From positions 1-7,341 of the forward strand of contig JBFHRB010000171.1 of NCBI GenBank assembly GCA_041591915.1: a stretch of 7,341 bases of DNA, in the 5' to 3' direction. Of this stretch, positions 5,466 to 7,341 are shown piece after piece. Origin of the DNA: JBFHRB01 sp041591915 (GTDB lineage Bacteria; Actinomycetota; Nitriliruptoria; Nitriliruptorales; Nitriliruptoraceae). The position numbers were made by a program, and so were the translations under genes. Position 1 is the first letter of the stretch. Every line of letters begins with the position of its first letter. The notes below the pieces were generated by a model, which saw nothing but the letters and a program-made list of their open reading frames with translations, did no database searches and had not been told where the DNA came from.

Positions 5466-6044
5466 GTGGGCCTGCGTCGGGACTTGCACGAGGCGGAGCG
5501 CGAGCGGTTGCGCTGGGAGGTGCCGGCAGCGACCGCGGTGGCGGGCCTGTTCCTGTTGTTCGCCGCGGTCGTCGGGGGCGCGATCGCGTTCGGCGAGCTC
5601 AACTCGGCCGACATCACGGGCCGCCTCGGCCCCTTCGGCGCTTGGTGGGAGGAGCGGGCCGCCGAGCGGGAGGCCCAGCGGCTCCTGGCAGAGCCGTTGC
5701 CCGACGGCTGGACGTCTGTGCACTGCGAGGGACTCGAGAACGCAGGCGTCGTCGACGTCATCGAGGCGCTCGTCGTCGCCGAGCGCGACGTCGGCGTCTG
5801 GCTGACCCACCCCGACGGCGCGCTGGTCTTCTGGCCCGGCGACCCCGACAGCGAGCTCGGCTCGCAGATCGCCCACGTGACCGACGGCGAGCCCTGGATG
5901 CTGCGCGAGGTCCGGGCCGACGCCACCCGAGCGGAGGTGTACGCCGTGCACGCGGCCTCATCGCTGGCCGCCGGGTTCCACATCGCGGGTCCAGCCGTCG
6001 TGTGCCTGCCCGAGTTGCAGCGGCTCGTCGAGTCGATGGGGTGA
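5466..6044 (+). CDS. Single-pass membrane protein of unknown function
   Basis: This 192-residue protein is not recognised. Residues 1-18 are charged (RRDLHEAERERLRWE). One hydrophobic segment (about 19-43, VPAATAVAGLFLLFAAVVGGAIAF) has no obvious cleavage site, which suggests a signal anchor with the C-terminal 150 residues outside the cell. That part begins with an Arg/Glu-rich, probably helical linker (62-75), followed by a mixed alpha/beta domain with cysteines at 87 and 180 that could form a disulfide. Aromatic and acidic turns (GVWLTHPDGALVFWPGDPDSE) are prominent. GTG 5466 was chosen because GGGGG (5456-5460) precedes it by 5 nt; a GTG at 5439 in frame would add nine residues but has a poorly spaced GGTGGGG in front. 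The gene lies 63 bp after the HNH gene in the same direction, so co-transcription is possible unless the intervening hairpin terminates. Its codon usage resembles its neighbours. Confidence 0.75.
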   Translation: MGLRRDLHEAERERLRWEVPAATAVAGLFLLFAAVVGGAIAFGELNSADITGRLGPFGAWWEERAAEREAQRLLAEPLPDGWTSVHCEGLENAGVVDVIEALVVAERDVGVWLTHPDGALVFWPGDPDSELGSQIAHVTDGEPWMLREVRADATRAEVYAVHAASSLAAGFHIAGPAVVCLPELQRLVESMG

Positions 6045-6074
6045 CGGGACGCTCCAACGGACCTGCTCAGGCAA

Positions 6075-6103
6075 CTGACAGCGCGCAGCAAGGGCGATAG
6101 CGT
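6075..6103 (+). promoter_or_regulatory. Candidate promoter of the serine hydrolase gene
   Basis: CTGACA (6075-6080) and TAGCGT (6098-6103) are separated by 17 nt and resemble -35 and -10 hexamers of a housekeeping sigma factor. Transcription would begin near 6110, leaving a leader of about 40 nt with the GAGGAG ribosome binding site at 6137-6142. Motifs and spacing are seen directly; activity is inferred. Confidence 0.55.
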
Positions 6104-6151
6104 CGGACGCGCGCAGGGGGGAGCGCCTCGCACGTCGAGGAGAACAGCCCC

Positions 6152-7341
6152 ATGAGCTCCGACGCCAACGGCTACACCGCTCCGGGGTTCGAGGGCGTCC
6201 GGTCGGCCTTCGAGGCCAACTTCCACGACGGGCTCGAGGTCGGCGCCACGGTCGCCGTCGTCATCGACAACGAGCTCGTGGTCGACCTCTGGGGCGGCAT
6301 GGCCAACCCGCGCACGGGCGAGGCCTGGCGCGAGGACACCCTCGTCAACATGTTCTCGACGACCAAGGGCCTGTCGGCACTCGCCGTCGCGCACGCCCAC
6401 TCGCAGGGCCTGATCGACTTCGACATGCCGGTCGCGAGCTACTGGCCCGAGTTCGCGGCCAACGGCAAGGCCGAGATCACGGTGCGGACGCTCCTCTCGC
6501 ACCAGGCCGGGCTGTGCGCGATCGACCACAAGCTCGACCTCGACGCGCTGGCCAGCCCCGACCGCGTCGCCGCCGCCATCGCCAAGCAGGCACCCGCCTG
6601 GGAGCCGGGCCGCAAGCACGGCTACCACGGCATCACGCTCGGGTGGTACGAGTCCGAGCTCGTCCGCCGCGCCGACCCCGAGCACCGCACGATCGGCCGC
6701 TACTTCGCCGAGGAGATCGCCGAGCCGCTCGGGCTCGACTTCCACATCGGCCTGCCCGACGACATCCCCGAGGAGCGCCTCGCCCGCATCATGGGCGACT
6801 GGTACCGCGTGAAGATGGCCCTCAACATCGGCACGCTCCCGCGGGAGTTCGTGAAGGACTTCCTCAACCCACGGACGATCACGGCACGCGCCTTCTCGAA
6901 CCCGAAGGTCCTGGGCATCCCCGTCCGCTACAACGACCGGGCGGTCCGCCGCATCGAGCTCCCGGCATCCAACGGCACGGGAACGGCCCGGTCCGTCGCG
7001 ACCGCCTACGGCGAGTTCGCCACCGGCGGGCGACGGCTCGGGATCGACGCGGGCACGCTCACGGCCCTCATCGAGCCCGCGACCCCGCCGACCGACGGCC
7101 TGTTCGACGAGGTGCTCCGCACCGAGACGCTGTTCTCGCTCGGCGTCTGCAAGCCGTTCCCGGGCTTCGAGTTCGGCTCGCCGAGCGCCTTCGGCACGCC
7201 CGGTGCCGGCGGGTCCTTCGGGTTCGCCGAGCCGGACCTCAACATGGGCTTCTGCTACGCCATGAACCGGATGGGCTACCACCTGCTCGAGGACCCACGT
7301 GAGGTGCGGGTCCGACGGGCGGCGATCGAGGCGGCCCGTGC
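6152..7341 (+). CDS. Class C beta-lactamase-like serine hydrolase (EstB type), 3' end outside window
   Basis: The frame is open from ATG 6152 to the window edge (396 complete codons). The start is backed by GAGGAG ending 9 nt upstream. The protein belongs to the beta-lactamase/esterase superfamily PF00144. NMFSTTKGL (66-74) gives the nucleophile motif S69-x-x-K72, WEPGRKHGYHGITLGW (150-165) gives the tyrosine motif around Y158, and FGTPGAGGSFGFAEPD (347-362) stands in for the third K/H/W-x-G motif. TLLSHQAGL (113-121) and IAEPLGLDFHIGLP (189-202) are typical conserved blocks. Members are usually cytoplasmic esterases or peptidase-like hydrolases of about 380-430 residues, so only a short C-terminal piece is likely missing. 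No signal peptide is seen, which argues against a periplasmic beta-lactamase role. The substrate is unknown. Its own promoter and strong ribosome binding site suggest independent expression. Confidence 0.9.
   Translation, partial: MSSDANGYTAPGFEGVRSAFEANFHDGLEVGATVAVVIDNELVVDLWGGMANPRTGEAWREDTLVNMFSTTKGLSALAVAHAHSQGLIDFDMPVASYWPEFAANGKAEITVRTLLSHQAGLCAIDHKLDLDALASPDRVAAAIAKQAPAWEPGRKHGYHGITLGWYESELVRRADPEHRTIGRYFAEEIAEPLGLDFHIGLPDDIPEERLARIMGDWYRVKMALNIGTLPREFVKDFLNPRTITARAFSNPKVLGIPVRYNDRAVRRIELPASNGTGTARSVATAYGEFATGGRRLGIDAGTLTALIEPATPPTDGLFDEVLRTETLFSLGVCKPFPGFEFGSPSAFGTPGAGGSFGFAEPDLNMGFCYAMNRMGYHLLEDPREVRVRRAAIEAAR

Noticed and set aside
5384..7282. Very long minus-strand open frame (632 codons) across the membrane-protein and serine hydrolase genes
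   Set aside because: It is a shadow of strongly GC3-biased plus-strand genes. The translation is rich in Arg, Val, Gly and Glu/Asp without a recognisable domain, while the plus strand carries clear motifs and a ribosome binding site.

Overview
This is a 7.3 kb stretch of very GC-rich DNA (about 70% or more by eye) with coding properties typical of a free-living actinobacterium. GTG starts are common, third codon positions are strongly G/C, and there are actinobacterial hallmarks such as a DUF222/HNH (13E12-type) protein and TANNNT -10 boxes close to start codons. No marker here fixes the genus. Acidimicrobiia- or Nitriliruptoria-like lineages would fit, but that is a guess.

Eight protein genes are supported; the first and last are cut by the window edges. 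In order: the 3' part of a beta-propeller protein (2-688, +); a GNAT acetyltransferase, probably leaderless (723-1301, +); a family 2 glycosyltransferase (1323-2078, -); a spermidine-synthase-fold protein (2200-2919, +), divergent from the glycosyltransferase; an N-formylglutamate amidohydrolase family protein (3020-3925, -), convergent with it; a DUF222/HNH endonuclease-like protein (4047-5402, +), divergent from the amidohydrolase; a small single-pass membrane protein of unknown function (5466-6044, +); and the 5' part of a class C beta-lactamase-like serine hydrolase (6152 to the end, +). No tRNA, rRNA, CRISPR array or intact transposase was found.

The genes do not form one pathway. Strand changes and separate promoters suggest mostly single-gene transcription units with unrelated jobs: acetylation, sugar transfer, hydrolysis, and possibly DNA cleavage.

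The most informative non-coding structures are: a 60-bp repeat cluster between the convergent genes at 2919/3020 (two tandem 18-bp units plus an inverted copy); a 12-bp-arm dyad and a second hairpin over the Shine-Dalgarno sequence in the 3926-4046 divergent region; and a likely non-canonical CTG start for the DUF222/HNH gene. I see no convincing multi-gene undescribed system. The repeat cluster and the unusual start and leader of the HNH gene are the best leads.
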